A DNA stretch of 64,000 bases from an uncultured Slackia sp. (GTDB taxonomy: Bacteria; Actinomycetota; Coriobacteriia; Coriobacteriales; Eggerthellaceae): contig CAKUIK010000003.1 of the NCBI GenBank assembly GCA_934661005.1, positions 1 through 64,000 on the forward strand. The letters run 5' to 3'. A program made the position numbers and the translations under genes. The notes below the pieces were generated by a model that ran no database searches, was not told the origin of the DNA, and saw nothing but the letters and a program-made list of their open reading frames with translations. Of this stretch, positions 25,315 to 34,064 are shown piece after piece; the first letter of the stretch is position 1, and each line of letters begins with the position of its first letter.

Positions 25315-27798
25315 ATGACGCCTATCAACGATAATTCTGCGCGCGCGATGCGCGCTGTGCGCTGCGACGAAAACATGGCAGCCGTGCTGCGCGGTGAGCG
25401 TTTTTTGGTATTCGACGGCGCGATGGGAACCATGCTGCAGCAGGCGGGGCTTGAGGCAGGCGAGCTTCCGGAGCTTTTATGCCTTACGAACCCCGAGGAA
25501 ATCACGGGCATCCATGCTCAATATGTGGAGGCGGGAAGCGAAGTTGTGAGCGCCAACACCTTCGGCGCGAATCGCCGCAAGCTTGGCGATGCCGCCAGCG
25601 TGGCCGATGTGTTCGCGGCGGCCATCGCATGCGGCAAGGCATCGGGCGCGAAATACGTTGCAGCCGATATTGGCCCTACGGGCGCGCTGCTCGAGCCGCT
25701 TGGCACCATGCCCTTCGATGAAGCATACGAGCTGTTCGCCGAGCAGGTGCGCGCGGCCGACGCGACTGGCGCCGATTTGTTCATCATTGAAACCATGGCC
25801 GACCTTCTTGAGATGAAGGCAGCCATTCTTGCCGCGAAGGAAAACTCCGATCTGCCCATTTTCGCGACCATGACCTTCGGCGAAGACGGTCGCACGTTCT
25901 TGGGCACGAGCCCGCAAATCGCGGCCATCGTGCTTTCGTCGCTCGGCGTCGATGTGCTGGGCGTGAACTGCTCGCTTGGTCCCAACGATTTGCGCCCCAT
26001 GGTAAGCGAAATGCTCAAGGCGTCCACGGTTCCCGTTATGGTGCAGGCCAACGCGGGCTTGCCGAGCATCGTCGATGGCAAGACCGTATTCTCGGTGACG
26101 CCCGATGAATACATTGAAGCCGTGGCGGCGATGGTCAGTGAGGGCGTGACGGTCGTGGGCGGCTGTTGCGGCACGAACCCCGCCTATATCGCGAAAGAGG
26201 CGGCGCTCGTGGCGGGCCGCGTGCCGGTTGCGCGCGATGTGGCTTTCGCCTGTGGCATTACGTCGGCAAGCCACGCCACGCTTCTAACTGGTCGCGACGT
26301 TGCCACTATTGGCGAGCGCATCAATCCCACGGGCAAGAAGAAACTCAAGGCCGCGTTTCGCGAGGGCAACCTCGACTACGTGCTGGGCGAGGCGATTTCC
26401 CAAACGGAAGCGGGCGTCGATGCGCTCGACGTGAACGCCGGCTTGCCCGAGATTGATGAGGCGGCGACGCTCGTGTCGCTCGTGGGCAAAATCCAGGGCG
26501 TATCGCCCTTGCCCCTGCAAATCGACTCGTCCGACCCGGTTGCCGTGGAGGCCGCCGTGCGCGTGTATTCCGGCAAGCCGATCATCAACTCCGTGAACGG
26601 CAAGCAAGAAAGCCTCGATGCCGTGCTGCCCATTGTCAAACATTATGGCTGCGCGGTTGTGGGCCTCGCGCTCGATGAGCAGGGCATACCTCCTACCGCT
26701 GAAGGCCGCTTCGCTGTTGCGCAGCGCATCGTGGAAGAGGCCGACAAATACGGCATTCCGCGCAGCGATATCTTCATCGACTGTCTGGTTATGGCCGCGT
26801 CGACCAACCAAGCCGAAGTCGTCGAGATTCTGCGCGCTATCACAATGGTGAAAGAGCGCCTGGGCGTGCGCACGGTGCTCGGCGTGTCGAATGTGAGCTT
26901 TGGTTTGCCTTTGCGCGAAATCGTGAATGCCACCTTCTTGGCGGCGGCGTTTTCGGCGGGCCTCGACATGCCTATTCTGAACCCGCTTTCCGCGCGCTAT
27001 CGCGAAATCGTCGATACGTGGCGCGTGCTGTGCGGGCAAGACGTCTCGGCGCAGGGCTATATTTCCGAATACGCGAACAAAAGCATGTCGGCCGTGGCCG
27101 GTGCTCCTGGGGCGACAACGGGGCAGGGGAATGCCTCTGCGCCTGCGCCCGCAGCGGGCGACGCCTTCGACGATGCGTCCGACTTCGGTCTGCGCCGCTT
27201 TGTGGTCACGGGCCGCAAGGCGAACATGCCCGAAGCGGTTTCGAAATTGCTCGAAACGTGCGACGCCATGGAGGTCATCAATGGCCACCTGATTCCCGCC
27301 CTCGACGATGTGGGCGAGCGTTTCGAGAAGGACAAATTCTTCCTGCCCCAGCTCATGGCTTCGGCTGAAGCGGCGAAGGCGGGCTTCGACGTGATTAAAG
27401 AGCAGGGTGGAAGCGGCGCCGTCGCCGACAAGGGCTCGGTCGCCATTGCCACGGTGAAAGGCGACATCCACGACATTGGCAAGAATATCGTGCGCATGCT
27501 GCTCGAAAACTATGGCTACACGGTATACGACTTGGGCCGTGACGTGGATCCGCAGGTCGTGCTCGATTGCGTGCGCGAGCACGACATCAAGCTCGTGGGC
27601 CTCTCGGCGCTCATGACCACAACCGTGCGCGGCATGGAAGACACCATCGCGCTTCTGCGCGAGCAGGCGCCCGATGTGAAGGTGTTCGTGGGTGGCGCCG
27701 TTATCACGCCTGAATATGCCGAAATGGTTGGCGCCGACTACTACTGCAAAGATGCCGCCGAAAGCGCGAAGGTCTGTGCCGAGGTGCTGAGCGCGTAG
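25315..27798 (+). CDS. metH: Cobalamin-dependent methionine synthase, short form
   Basis: This 827-residue protein has three of the four MetH modules: homocysteine S-methyltransferase (FDGAMGTMLQQAGL; zinc ligands in GGCCGTNP near residue 285), pterin-binding domain (GERINPTGKKKLKAAF, ALDVNAGLPEIDEA), and cap plus cobalamin-binding domains (ATVKGDIHDIGKNIV with the cobalt-ligand His, then GLSALMTTT). It transfers methyl from methyltetrahydrofolate to homocysteine. The C-terminal SAM-dependent reactivation domain is absent, so a separate activase is needed. The start ATG follows AAGGGGGACGTGTT. An Ala/Pro-rich linker near residues 600-620 separates the modules. Confidence 0.94.
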   Translation: MTPINDNSARAMRAVRCDENMAAVLRGERFLVFDGAMGTMLQQAGLEAGELPELLCLTNPEEITGIHAQYVEAGSEVVSANTFGANRRKLGDAASVADVFAAAIACGKASGAKYVAADIGPTGALLEPLGTMPFDEAYELFAEQVRAADATGADLFIIETMADLLEMKAAILAAKENSDLPIFATMTFGEDGRTFLGTSPQIAAIVLSSLGVDVLGVNCSLGPNDLRPMVSEMLKASTVPVMVQANAGLPSIVDGKTVFSVTPDEYIEAVAAMVSEGVTVVGGCCGTNPAYIAKEAALVAGRVPVARDVAFACGITSASHATLLTGRDVATIGERINPTGKKKLKAAFREGNLDYVLGEAISQTEAGVDALDVNAGLPEIDEAATLVSLVGKIQGVSPLPLQIDSSDPVAVEAAVRVYSGKPIINSVNGKQESLDAVLPIVKHYGCAVVGLALDEQGIPPTAEGRFAVAQRIVEEADKYGIPRSDIFIDCLVMAASTNQAEVVEILRAITMVKERLGVRTVLGVSNVSFGLPLREIVNATFLAAAFSAGLDMPILNPLSARYREIVDTWRVLCGQDVSAQGYISEYANKSMSAVAGAPGATTGQGNASAPAPAAGDAFDDASDFGLRRFVVTGRKANMPEAVSKLLETCDAMEVINGHLIPALDDVGERFEKDKFFLPQLMASAEAAKAGFDVIKEQGGSGAVADKGSVAIATVKGDIHDIGKNIVRMLLENYGYTVYDLGRDVDPQVVLDCVREHDIKLVGLSALMTTTVRGMEDTIALLREQAPDVKVFVGGAVITPEYAEMVGADYYCKDAAESAKVCAEVLSA

Positions 27799-27868
27799 GG
27801 TTTTTCAGGGCGATGCGCGACCAGCTCGTTGCCCTTGCGTTTGTGAGGGGAACTTGAGACCTTGATGT

Positions 27869-27880
27869 TACACGTGTAAA
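27869..27880. promoter_or_regulatory. Palindrome TTACACGTGTAA
   Basis: This perfect 12-bp palindrome lies between the metH stop and its terminator hairpin, 166 bases before the MFS gene. It has the look of an operator half-pair, but no regulator gene is adjacent and the terminator lies between it and the transporter. Confidence 0.25.
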
Positions 27881-27893
27881 CCTTTTGCAAGAA

Positions 27894-27932
27894 AGCCGCC
27901 GGGGGATTATTGCCCTCGGCGGCTTGTTCTAT
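27894..27932 (+). terminator. Terminator of metH
   Basis: AAGCCGCCGGGG (27894-27905) pairs with CCTCGGCGGCTT (ending 27926) with one G-T pair, followed by GTTCT. It ends the metH transcript. Confidence 0.7.
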
Positions 27933-28045
27933 AATCCACTCCTTCAGAAAGCGGAATGCAGGGTGGCGGTGCGCGCGGTGGAATGCTGAAGGCGATTCCC
28001 GAACGCGCCCGTTTGCCTTGCCTAGAGAAGAAGGGGTGCGAAGGC

Positions 28046-29248
28046 GTGGCATCGAATGCTGGGAAAATAACGGCTCGCGAATGGGCGGCGATTATCTCGG
28101 TTGCGGCAACGGCGTTCATATTCAATACGTCGGAATTCATGCCTATTGGCCTGCTCGTTGACATTTCGGCCGATTTTGGCGTGAACGAGGCAACGGGCGG
28201 CATTCTTATCACGGTCTATGCATGGGCAGTGTGCTTGCTGTCGGTGCCTCTCATGGTGGCGACGTCGCGTTTCAGTTTCAGGCCTTTGTTGCTGTGCGTG
28301 GTCGCGGTGTTCGGTTTGGGACAGCTCTGCTCAGCGCTTGCCCCTGGCTATTTCCCGCTTATGGGCGCCCGCCTCATCGTCGCGTGCGCGCACGCGATCT
28401 TCTGGTCTATCGCGCCTTCCATCGCGGCGCGCGCTGTCTCGCTTGAGCATCGCTCGATTGCGCTTTCCGCCATCGTTACGGGTTCTTCAATCGCCCAGAT
28501 TCTCGGTCTGCCCTTAGGGCGCGTCATCGGTTTGGCGCTCGGCTGGCGCATGACGTTCGCGTGCATCGCGGTGTTCACGGCCGCGCTGCTCGTGGTGCTC
28601 TTCTTCGCCGTGCCGAAAATGAGCGCGGGCGAGCCGTTTAAGATAAGCCAGCTTCCCAGTCTGGTGAAAAACCCGGTGCTGCTGTCGCTATTTGTGGGCA
28701 CGGCTGCCATCGCCACGGCGTATTACACGGGTTACAGCTATGTGGAACCCTATCTGCAGCAAATCGGCGGGCTTTCTGACGAGGCCATTACCACCTCGCT
28801 CATGATGTTCGGCGTGGCGGGTGTTATCGGCAGCTTCCTGTTCGCGCGCTTCTACGTGGGCCAGCGCCGGCGCTATTGGTACATTCGCGTCTCGCTCACC
28901 GGCGTGGCGCTCGCGCTCGCGCTTATGATGCCTGCTGCGCTCGGCGGCATGGGCTCGGTGCTTGTGGTGTTCGTGCTGTGGGGCATTTGCGGCGTGTCGT
29001 TCAACGTGGCCTACCAGTCTGAGATATTGCGCTTCGCGCCCCCGCATGCGGCGGCGGTCGCCACGGCCATTTACTCGGGCATCTTCAACTTGGGAATCGG
29101 CGGTGGCTCGGCGGTGGGCGGCGCGGTGAGCACCGCTTTCGGCATGGAGTCGGTGTGCTTCGCGGGCGCGCTCATCGGCGCTGCGGCGGTCGCGATCGCC
29201 TGCGTGTTCCTCATCCCCTCCATGCACCGCACCAAGCCTGTCGAATAG
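28046..29248 (+). CDS. Major facilitator superfamily exporter (SotB/AraJ-like)
   Basis: This 400-residue protein with twelve hydrophobic helices carries FNTSEFMPIGLLVDIS in helix 1, the pattern of DHA1-type sugar/drug exporters such as SotB and AraJ (E-F-x-P-I/V-G/A-L-L). It probably exports small molecules by proton antiport; the substrate is unknown. I chose GTG 28046 because AGAAGGGGTGCGAAGGC precedes it and hydrophobic segments start about 18 residues later; the frame stays open upstream to ATG 27983. Confidence 0.85.
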   Translation: MASNAGKITAREWAAIISVAATAFIFNTSEFMPIGLLVDISADFGVNEATGGILITVYAWAVCLLSVPLMVATSRFSFRPLLLCVVAVFGLGQLCSALAPGYFPLMGARLIVACAHAIFWSIAPSIAARAVSLEHRSIALSAIVTGSSIAQILGLPLGRVIGLALGWRMTFACIAVFTAALLVVLFFAVPKMSAGEPFKISQLPSLVKNPVLLSLFVGTAAIATAYYTGYSYVEPYLQQIGGLSDEAITTSLMMFGVAGVIGSFLFARFYVGQRRRYWYIRVSLTGVALALALMMPAALGGMGSVLVVFVLWGICGVSFNVAYQSEILRFAPPHAAAVATAIYSGIFNLGIGGGSAVGGAVSTAFGMESVCFAGALIGAAAVAIACVFLIPSMHRTKPVE

Positions 29249-29269
29249 CGCGAAAGCAGGGGAGGGCGC

Positions 29270-29347
29270 ATGCGTGATTTTGCCGGATTGAGCAAAGAAA
29301 AACGCTTCGGCAAAGACCAGCACGCCATGTATCGCCTGAGCCTGTAA
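29270..29347 (+). CDS. Possible 25-residue peptide
   Basis: This short open frame (MRDFAGLSKEKRFGKDQHAM then YRLSL) starts five bases after GGGGAGGG, a good ribosome binding site, in the gap between the MFS gene and topA. The peptide is basic and not hydrophobic. Nothing else supports it; it may be chance or a remnant of a longer gene. Confidence 0.2.
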   Translation: MRDFAGLSKEKRFGKDQHAMYRLSL

Positions 29348-29369
29348 AGCATCGTCTTGCATAAAAATT

Positions 29370-29406
29370 CGCCCGATGGTTGTAATTTCGTGTATGCTAT
29401 CGGGCG
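29370..29406 (+). terminator. Hairpin upstream of topA
   Basis: CGCCCGAT (29370-29377) pairs with ATCGGGCG (29399-29406), followed by TTTAG. It is a probable end of the MFS transcript, although the loop is long (21 nt). Confidence 0.45.
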
Positions 29407-29537
29407 TTTAGCATATGTGCGCTCGCGATTCGGCCATGCTTGCGGCCGTCGCAATGGGCGCTGCGCCGTTTTTGCGCATGCGGCAATCGCGTTGCGCAAT
29501 CGCCTTATATATAGGTAAGAAATCGGGAGGACTCGCT

Positions 29538-32093
29538 TTGAAGCTCGTCGTTACTGAGAAGAATATCGCCGCCCAGAAAATCGCCGATTTGCTGGGCATC
29601 AAAAAGCCGAAGGCCGACAAGGTCTACAACACGCCCGTCTATCGATTCGAGCTTGATGGCGAAGAATGGGTGACCATCGGTTTGCGCGGCCACATTCTCG
29701 AGCCCGATTTCGTACCCCAAATCGTGTACAAGAAAACGAAGGGCTGGCAGGGCGTGACCGCCGATGGGGAAGTCGTGCCTGCTGACATCCCCGATTTCCT
29801 TGCGAAGCCACCGTATAAAACGAAGCGCAAGCCGTTTTTGGCCGATGGCGTTGCCATGGGCGCGTGGAAGATGGATGCGCTGCCGTATCTTGCGTATGCG
29901 CCCATCGAGAAGCTGCCGAAGGAAAAAGACATCATCCGCAGCTTGAAGAACTTGGCCAAGAAGGCCGATGAAATCATCATCGCGACCGACTTCGACCGTG
30001 AAGGCGAGCTTATCGGCTCCGATGCGCTTGGCCAAATCCAGCAGGTCAACGATACCGCGCCGGTGTTCCGCGCGCGCTATTCGGCCATCACGAAAGAAGA
30101 AATCACGCATGCCTTCACGAACCTCGTGAAGCTCGATGAAGACTTGGCTGCGGCGGGCGAGAGCCGCCAGGAAATCGACCTTATTTGGGGCGCTGTGCTC
30201 ACGCGCTATCTCACCATCGTGAAATTCGCCGGCTACGGCAACGTGCGCAGCTCGGGCCGCGTGCAAACCCCGACGCTCGCGCTTATCGTCGCTCGCGAGC
30301 GCGAGCGCATGGCGTTCGTCCCCGAAGATTATTGGGTAATCAAGGGCGATTTCCAGCACGACGCCGACGAGTTTAGCGCGCCGCATGCCACGGCTCGCTT
30401 CAAGAGCGAAGATGCTGCGAACGCCGTTATGGCCCACGTCGAAGGCCGAACCGTAGGCACGGTTTCCACCATCGAGAAAAAGAAGCGCACGCAGGCTGCC
30501 CCCGTGCCGTTCAATACCACGTCGCTTATGGCTGCGGCTGCAAGCGAGGGCCTTTCTCCCGCGCGCACCATGCGCCTGGCCGAAAGCCTGTACATGGATG
30601 GCTATATTTCTTACCCGCGTGTCGACAACACGGTGTATCCCGAATCGCTCGACCTTGAGGGAACGGTGAAAAAGCTCTCGGACGTCGCGGCCTATCGCCC
30701 CTATTGCCAGGAGCTCCTGAAGCGCGGCAAGCTTGTTGCCACGCGCGGCAAGAAGGAAACCACCGACCATCCGCCCATTCACCCCACGGCCGCCGCCGAC
30801 CCCGATAAACTCGGCGCGCCCGAGTGGAAGCTCTACAACCTTATCGCGCGCCGTTTCTTGGCGACCCTTTCCGATGCCGCGGTTATCGAGGGCACGAAGG
30901 TGACCATCGAAGTGAACGCCGAGCCGTTCGCCGTGCGCGGCGATGTCGTGGTGAAGCCGGGCTTCCGCGCCATTTACCCCTACGGCATGAAGAAGGAAGA
31001 GCAGTTGCCCGCCCTTGCCGAAGGCCAAACGGTCGATTTCAAGGGCGCCGTGTGCGCCAAGAAGCAGACCGAGCCGCCGGCGCGCTACAGCCAGGGCAAG
31101 CTCATTCAGGAAATGGAGCGCCTGGGCTTGGGTACCAAGGCCACGCGTCATGCGATTATCGAGCGCCTCTACACGGTGAAATACGTGCAGAACGATCCTA
31201 TCGAGCCGAGCCAGCTCGGCATTGCGGTATGCGACGCGCTTGGCCAGTTCGCACCGCAAATCACGAGCCCCGACATGACGGCGACGCTTGAAGAAGACAT
31301 GAACCAGATTGCCGCCGGCAACAAGACCCAAAAAGACGTCGTCGATTTGTCGCGCGACATCTTAAACGACGTGCTCAACGAGCTTTTGCCGCACCAAGAG
31401 CAAATCAAAGACGCACTGGCCGACGCTGTGGCTGCTGACGCATATGTGGGACCGTGCCCGAAGTGCGGCAAAGACCTGCAGCTGCGCGCGAGCCAGAAAA
31501 CGCGCTCGATGTTCATCGGCTGTTCTGGTTGGCCTGAGTGCGATGTGACCTACCCGTTGCCGAAGGGCAAAATCGAAGCGGTCGAGGAAAAGTGCCCCGA
31601 GTGCGGTATGCCCCAAATCAAGGTGACCGCATTCCGCAGCAAGCCGCGCATCCAGTGCATCGATCCTAATTGCCCCACGAATCATGAGCCCGATATCGTG
31701 GTGGGGAAGTGCCCGACGTGCGCCGCGAAGGGCCTCGACAAACAACTCATCGCCTCGAAGAACCCGCGCACGCTTAAACGCTTCATTCGCTGCGAGAACT
31801 ATGAGGAATGCGAAACGAGCTATCCACTTCCGCAATACGGCAAGCTCACCGCGACCGAGGAAACGTGCCCCGACTGCGGCGCTCCTATGGTGATTGTGAC
31901 CACCGCTCGCGGCCCGTGGAAGCTGTGCCCGAACTTCAATTGCCCGAGCAAAGAGCGCGAAGCCGCCGAAAAAGCCGCGAAGGCCGAGGCGAAGAAGGCC
32001 GAAAAGGCCGCAAAGCCTGCCGCGAAGAAGGCTCCCGCCAAAAAGGCGGCCGCCAAGAAAACGACGGCCAAGAAGGCCGCCGCGAAGGAATAA
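29538..32093 (+). CDS. topA: Type IA DNA topoisomerase I, archaeal-type
   Basis: This 851-residue enzyme begins KLVVTEKNIAAQKIADLLG, the archaeal/reverse-gyrase-like TopA form rather than the E. coli form. The Toprim acidic motif is ATDFDREGELIGSDAL, and the catalytic tyrosine lies in SLYMDGYISYPRVDNTVYP. Four zinc-ribbon cysteine sets follow (CPKCGKDLQL, CPECGMPQI, CPTCAAKGL, CPDCGAPM), then a histone H1-like Ala/Lys tail (AAKKAPAKKAAAKKTTAKKA). It relaxes negative supercoils. The start is TTG 29538 after AATCGGGAGGACTCGCT; the frame is open to 29415 but without similarity. Confidence 0.93.
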   Translation: MKLVVTEKNIAAQKIADLLGIKKPKADKVYNTPVYRFELDGEEWVTIGLRGHILEPDFVPQIVYKKTKGWQGVTADGEVVPADIPDFLAKPPYKTKRKPFLADGVAMGAWKMDALPYLAYAPIEKLPKEKDIIRSLKNLAKKADEIIIATDFDREGELIGSDALGQIQQVNDTAPVFRARYSAITKEEITHAFTNLVKLDEDLAAAGESRQEIDLIWGAVLTRYLTIVKFAGYGNVRSSGRVQTPTLALIVARERERMAFVPEDYWVIKGDFQHDADEFSAPHATARFKSEDAANAVMAHVEGRTVGTVSTIEKKKRTQAAPVPFNTTSLMAAAASEGLSPARTMRLAESLYMDGYISYPRVDNTVYPESLDLEGTVKKLSDVAAYRPYCQELLKRGKLVATRGKKETTDHPPIHPTAAADPDKLGAPEWKLYNLIARRFLATLSDAAVIEGTKVTIEVNAEPFAVRGDVVVKPGFRAIYPYGMKKEEQLPALAEGQTVDFKGAVCAKKQTEPPARYSQGKLIQEMERLGLGTKATRHAIIERLYTVKYVQNDPIEPSQLGIAVCDALGQFAPQITSPDMTATLEEDMNQIAAGNKTQKDVVDLSRDILNDVLNELLPHQEQIKDALADAVAADAYVGPCPKCGKDLQLRASQKTRSMFIGCSGWPECDVTYPLPKGKIEAVEEKCPECGMPQIKVTAFRSKPRIQCIDPNCPTNHEPDIVVGKCPTCAAKGLDKQLIASKNPRTLKRFIRCENYEECETSYPLPQYGKLTATEETCPDCGAPMVIVTTARGPWKLCPNFNCPSKEREAAEKAAKAEAKKAEKAAKPAAKKAPAKKAAAKKTTAKKAAAKE

Positions 32094-32104
32094 CGCATCT
32101 TGTA

Positions 32105-32141
32105 TCGGTCTCGTGCGTGCCGGGGGCATGCCCGAGACCGA
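32105..32141 (+). terminator. Hairpin after topA
   Basis: TCGGTCTCG (32105-32113) pairs with CGAGACCGA (32133-32141), with further internal GC pairing. It starts 12 bases after the topA stop; no clear T-tract follows. Confidence 0.5.
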
Positions 32142-32156
32142 CGCGGCAAAGGGTCT

Positions 32157-32330
32157 GGAATCACGCGAACCGACAGTGACTGCGCGCATGCCTCTCGGCC
32201 CTCTGCGTTAAAGCTTGCTTTCATTTTTAAATGAAACGCAGCGAGGTGAGCGCATAGCGAGGCGAAGCCGAGCGGTAGCGAACCGTGGCCGAAGGGCATG
32301 TGTCCACTCGCTGTCGGTCCGTGCGATTCC
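32157..32330 (+). repeat. Dispersed stem-core element, copy A
   Basis: A 44-nt left arm (32157-32200) is complementary to a 44-nt right arm (32287-32330): 34 Watson-Crick positions and most of the rest G-T type. Between them is an 86-nt core. The core is shared with copies at 41144-41292 and 46180-46332, whose arms have unrelated sequences. Recognisable core blocks are CTCTGCG, TTGCTTTC, GAGCGCATAGCGAG and GAGCGGTAGCG. No protein is evident. It sits immediately upstream of the rplB promoter region. Confidence 0.75.
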
Positions 32331-32373
32331 GCAGGTCATCGAACGTGCGAATTTTGTGAACTTCGCTTTCATA

Positions 32374-32402
32374 TTCCCATTTCTCTTCCAACTCTTTATA
32401 AT
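32374..32402 (+). promoter_or_regulatory. Candidate promoter of the ribosomal protein cluster
   Basis: TATAAT at 32397-32402 lies 17 bases downstream of TTCCCA (32374-32379). It leaves a leader of about 165 nt before rplB. I could not identify a known r-protein autoregulatory structure in the leader. Confidence 0.45.
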
Positions 32403-32575
32403 TCTGCAGTTGCGTCCCGCTGTGTATGGATACACCCGGGCGCGTGGGAACGGAGTCGAGGGCGTGCACTCCAATAAGCGCCTCATTCGGCAATCGTTCC
32501 CGAAATGTAAGTGGAACGCCTGGTACGTGCATGGAGTGGCACGCGAGCAGGCTTCCAAGGAAGAAAGGTTGTTTG

Positions 32576-33406
32576 ATGGGAATCAAGCAATACAAGCCGA
32601 CCAGCGCTGGTCGCCGCTTCCAGACGGTTTCGGACTTCGCCGAAATCACCTGCACGAAGCCCGAGAAGTCGCTGCTTGCGCCGCTGCCTAAGAAGGCCGG
32701 CCGCAACAACAAGGGTCGCATCACCACCCGTCATCAGGGCGGCGGCGTGAAGCGTCGTTACCGTATCATCGACTTCAAGCGCAACAAGGACGGCATCCCC
32801 GCCAAGGTCGCTACCATCGAGTACGATCCGAACCGTTCCGCCCGTATCGCTCTTCTCCATTACGTTGATGGCGAGAAGCGCTACATCCTTCACCCCAAGG
32901 GCCTGAAGGTTGGCGACATGGTCATGTCTGGCTCCGAGGCCGACATCAAGCCCGGCAACTCGCTTGCTCTGGCTGACATCCCTGTTGGTACCCTCATCCA
33001 TGCAGTTGAGCTGCAGCCCGGCAAGGGTGCTGCGCTGGCTCGCTCCGCTGGCACTTCTATCCAGCTCATGGGTAAGGAAGGCAAGTACGCCATTCTGCGC
33101 ATGCCCTCTTCCGAGATGCGCCGCGTGCTGCTCACCTGCCGCGCGACTGTTGGCGAAGTCGGCAACGCCGAGCATGCCAACATCAAGATCGGCAAAGCTG
33201 GCCGTAACCGCTGGAAGGGCATCCGCCCGACCGTCCGTGGTACGGTTATGAACCCGGTCGACCACCCGCACGGTGGTGGCGAAGGCAAGAACAAGTCTTC
33301 GGGACGTCATCCTGTGTCTCCGTGGGGCAAGCCCACCAAGGGCCATCGCACCCGCAACCCGAAGAAGGCTTCGAGCCGCCTGATCATCCGTCGTCGCAAG
33401 AAGTAG
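32576..33406 (+). CDS. rplB: 50S ribosomal protein L2
   Basis: This 276-residue protein is full length for L2, with RHQGGGVKRRYRIIDFKR near the N-terminus and the peptidyl-transferase-associated NPVDHPHGGGEGK near the C-terminus. It starts at ATG 32576 after AGAAAGGTTGTTTG. In most bacteria rplB is the fifth gene of the S10 operon; here it is first, and rpsJ, rplC, rplD and rplW are not upstream. Confidence 0.97.
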   Translation: MGIKQYKPTSAGRRFQTVSDFAEITCTKPEKSLLAPLPKKAGRNNKGRITTRHQGGGVKRRYRIIDFKRNKDGIPAKVATIEYDPNRSARIALLHYVDGEKRYILHPKGLKVGDMVMSGSEADIKPGNSLALADIPVGTLIHAVELQPGKGAALARSAGTSIQLMGKEGKYAILRMPSSEMRRVLLTCRATVGEVGNAEHANIKIGKAGRNRWKGIRPTVRGTVMNPVDHPHGGGEGKNKSSGRHPVSPWGKPTKGHRTRNPKKASSRLIIRRRKK

Positions 33407-33433
33407 CGCGAGCTAGAACGCTAAGGAGAAACC

Positions 33434-33703
33434 GTGAGCAGAAGTTTGAAGAAGGGTCCTTTCGTCGAGCCGCGTCTTCTCGGCCGCATTGCCGCGATGA
33501 ACGAAGCTGGCGAAAAGCACGTCATCAAGACGTGGTCGCGCTCCTCGACCATCTTCCCCGACATGGTGGGTCACACCATTGCCGTGCACGATGGTCGCAA
33601 GCACGTGCCCGTATACGTTACCGAATCCATGGTCGGTCACAAGCTCGGCGAATTTGCGCCTACGCGCACGTTCAAGGGCCACGCCGACAAGAGCAAGAAA
33701 TAA
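33434..33703 (+). CDS. rpsS: 30S ribosomal protein S19
   Basis: This 89-residue S19 has SRSLKKGPFVEPRLLGRI and the family segments WSRSSTIFPDMVGHTIAVHDG and VTESMVGHKLGEFAPTRTF. The start is GTG 33434, preceded by AAGGAGAAACC. It binds the 16S rRNA head with S13. Standard position between rplB and rplV. Confidence 0.97.
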   Translation: MSRSLKKGPFVEPRLLGRIAAMNEAGEKHVIKTWSRSSTIFPDMVGHTIAVHDGRKHVPVYVTESMVGHKLGEFAPTRTFKGHADKSKK

Positions 33704-33722
33704 GTAAGGAGGCAGACCGCAC

Positions 33723-34061
33723 ATGGAAGCTAAGGCAGTCGCCAAGTATGTGCGCGTGAGCCCCCGCAAGGCTCGCGTCGTCATCGACCAAGTCCGCGGC
33801 AAGGACGTCGTCCGCGCCCGCGAAATCCTGCGCTTCTCGGAGCGCGCTATCGCCGAGACCATTGAGAAGGTTCTCAACTCGGCTGTGGCAAATGCCGAGA
33901 ACAACCATGGCATGTCCACCGACAACCTGGTCGTGAAGGCCGCGTTCGTCGACGAAGGCCCCACGTTCAAGCGCATTCGTCCTCGTGCAAAGGGCTCTGC
34001 CGCTCGCATCCGCAAGCGCACCAGCCACATCACGATCATCGTTGCGCCGAAGGAGGCATAA
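33723..34061 (+). CDS. rplV: 50S ribosomal protein L22
   Basis: This 112-residue L22 (AKYVRVSPRKARVVIDQVRG at the N-terminus, KRTSHITIIVAPKEA at the C-terminus) contributes a beta-hairpin to the exit tunnel. AAGGAGGCAGACCGCAC precedes the ATG. It stands four bases upstream of rpsC. Confidence 0.97.
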   Translation: MEAKAVAKYVRVSPRKARVVIDQVRGKDVVRAREILRFSERAIAETIEKVLNSAVANAENNHGMSTDNLVVKAAFVDEGPTFKRIRPRAKGSAARIRKRTSHITIIVAPKEA

Positions 34062-34064
34062 AGC

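Noticed and set aside
32201..32286. Core of element A as a coding remnant
   Set aside because: The three cores contain indels that are not multiples of three relative to each other (86, 87 and 83 nt) and no common reading frame is kept.
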